From NCBI RefSeq assembly GCF_033807715.1, contig NC_084591.1, positions 47,522,368-47,586,367 of the forward strand: DNA of 64,000 nt, read 5' to 3'. Numbering within the stretch: position 1 is the stretch's first letter; each line of letters opens with the position of its first letter. The notes beneath the pieces were generated by a model that saw nothing but the letters and a program-made list of their open reading frames with translations, searched no databases and was not told the origin of the DNA. Shown here one piece after another: positions 63,745-64,000 of this stretch. Source of the stretch: Cololabis saira. Lineage: Eukaryota; Chordata; Actinopteri; Beloniformes; Belonidae. The position numbers and the translations under genes are program-made.

Positions 63745-63778
63745 CTGCACCAAAGCACAGACACATAACTCACCCCAC

Positions 63779-64000
63779 TGCAAAAACTCAAAATCTTACC
63801 AATAATATTTGTCTTATTTCTAGTAAAAATGTATATTTTTTAGTCAAAAAATCTCATTACACTTTAAACAAAATTCATCACCAGAAAAATAACTTGTTAT
63901 TTGACAATTTTCACCTGTTTCAAGTACATTTTCACTTGAAATAAGTAGAAAAATCTGCCAGTGGAACAAGATTTATCTTCTCATTACAAGCAAAAAAAAC
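63779..64000. mobile_element. CACTGCAAAAA MITE, copy 3 (cut by window end)
   Basis: CACTGCAAAAACTCAAAATC start, then the usual TGTCTTATTTCTAGT and CTGCCAGTGGAACAAG; it runs past 64000. It begins 34 bp upstream of the e1 acceptor. Confidence 0.75.

Larger units (their letters stand above)
60849..63145. mobile_element. piggyBac-like TTAA element, copy 2, inside the 43-bp array
   Basis: AGGTATTGTGACATGA and TGTCACAATACCT between TTAA (60845) and TTAA (63146). The TTAA belongs to the ATATTAATG of the 43-bp unit. It contains a palindromic MITE (61096-61226) and a hAT element (61852-63011). Confidence 0.9.
58741..63506 (+). mobile_element. THAP-exon element, copy D (multiply nested)
   Basis: TAGAGGGGGAATGCACATGA and GACGTCAATGCAGACCCTCT-type ends. 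Order: about 19 of the 16-bp units (58800-59108); THAP exon from 59148 broken by a LINE tail (59217-59383) and a TTAA element (59411-59850), resuming to a GTAATG donor near 59940; the 43-bp array (60130-60848), broken by a second TTAA element (60849-63145); the end of the array (63150-63355); and the unique right end. Confidence 0.88.

Overview
The window is intronic, repeat-rich vertebrate DNA. It is most likely from a teleost fish, judged by the families of short terminal-inverted-repeat transposons, the L2/Rex-type LINE with a CCTTG-type tail, and a tRNA-like SINE. There is no bacterial or organellar gene organisation.

One protein-coding gene runs through the whole window on the minus strand. 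Forty-two exons can be placed with their splice sites (63744 down to 823). They join without a frame break into 6801 bases (2267 codons) of HYDIN, the giant ASH/MSP-domain protein of the central-pair apparatus of motile cilia. The 5' part (promoter, start codon, first exons) lies beyond 64000 and the 3' end lies below 1, so this is an internal segment. From high to low coordinates, exons e1-e3 carry an ASH module and a linker. Exons e4-e9 carry the adenylate-kinase-like insertion, with a P-loop region and a CGVVIDGL motif. Exons e10-e13 form a charged linker. Exons e14-e42 carry a long series of ASH-type beta-sandwich repeats.

The introns are a record of DNA transposons. (1) Four copies (1561, 25001, 44441, 58741) of a non-autonomous element carry a THAP zinc-finger exon, a 16-bp tandem array on the left and, in three copies, a 43-bp tandem array on the right. 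(2) Several hAT-type elements have 8-bp target duplications that can be read directly. (3) Four families are flanked by TTAA, like piggyBac. (4) PIF/Harbinger-like elements carry Myb/SANT relics. (5) Tc1/mariner-like palindromic MITEs sit between TA duplications. (6) About ten copies of a CpG-rich, roughly 130-bp palindromic MITE mostly sit inside other elements. Nesting is deep: 58741-63506 holds at least four levels. A 5'-truncated L2-like LINE with a YADD motif (55876-57455) is split by a hAT element. Simple repeats include three (AT)n tracts, one (GT)n tract, two polypurine GAAGG blocks and a 1.3-kb mirror array of AGTATAGTAC / TACTATACTG.

The strongest points for a second look are these: the THAP/minisatellite element family and its 479-bp higher-order repeat; the HYDIN P-loop whose Gly-Lys codons coincide with the intron donor; a GC-AG intron of 93 bp; a shared internal core in two unrelated TIR families; and three kinase-like exons sandwiched between direct 0.9-kb repeats.
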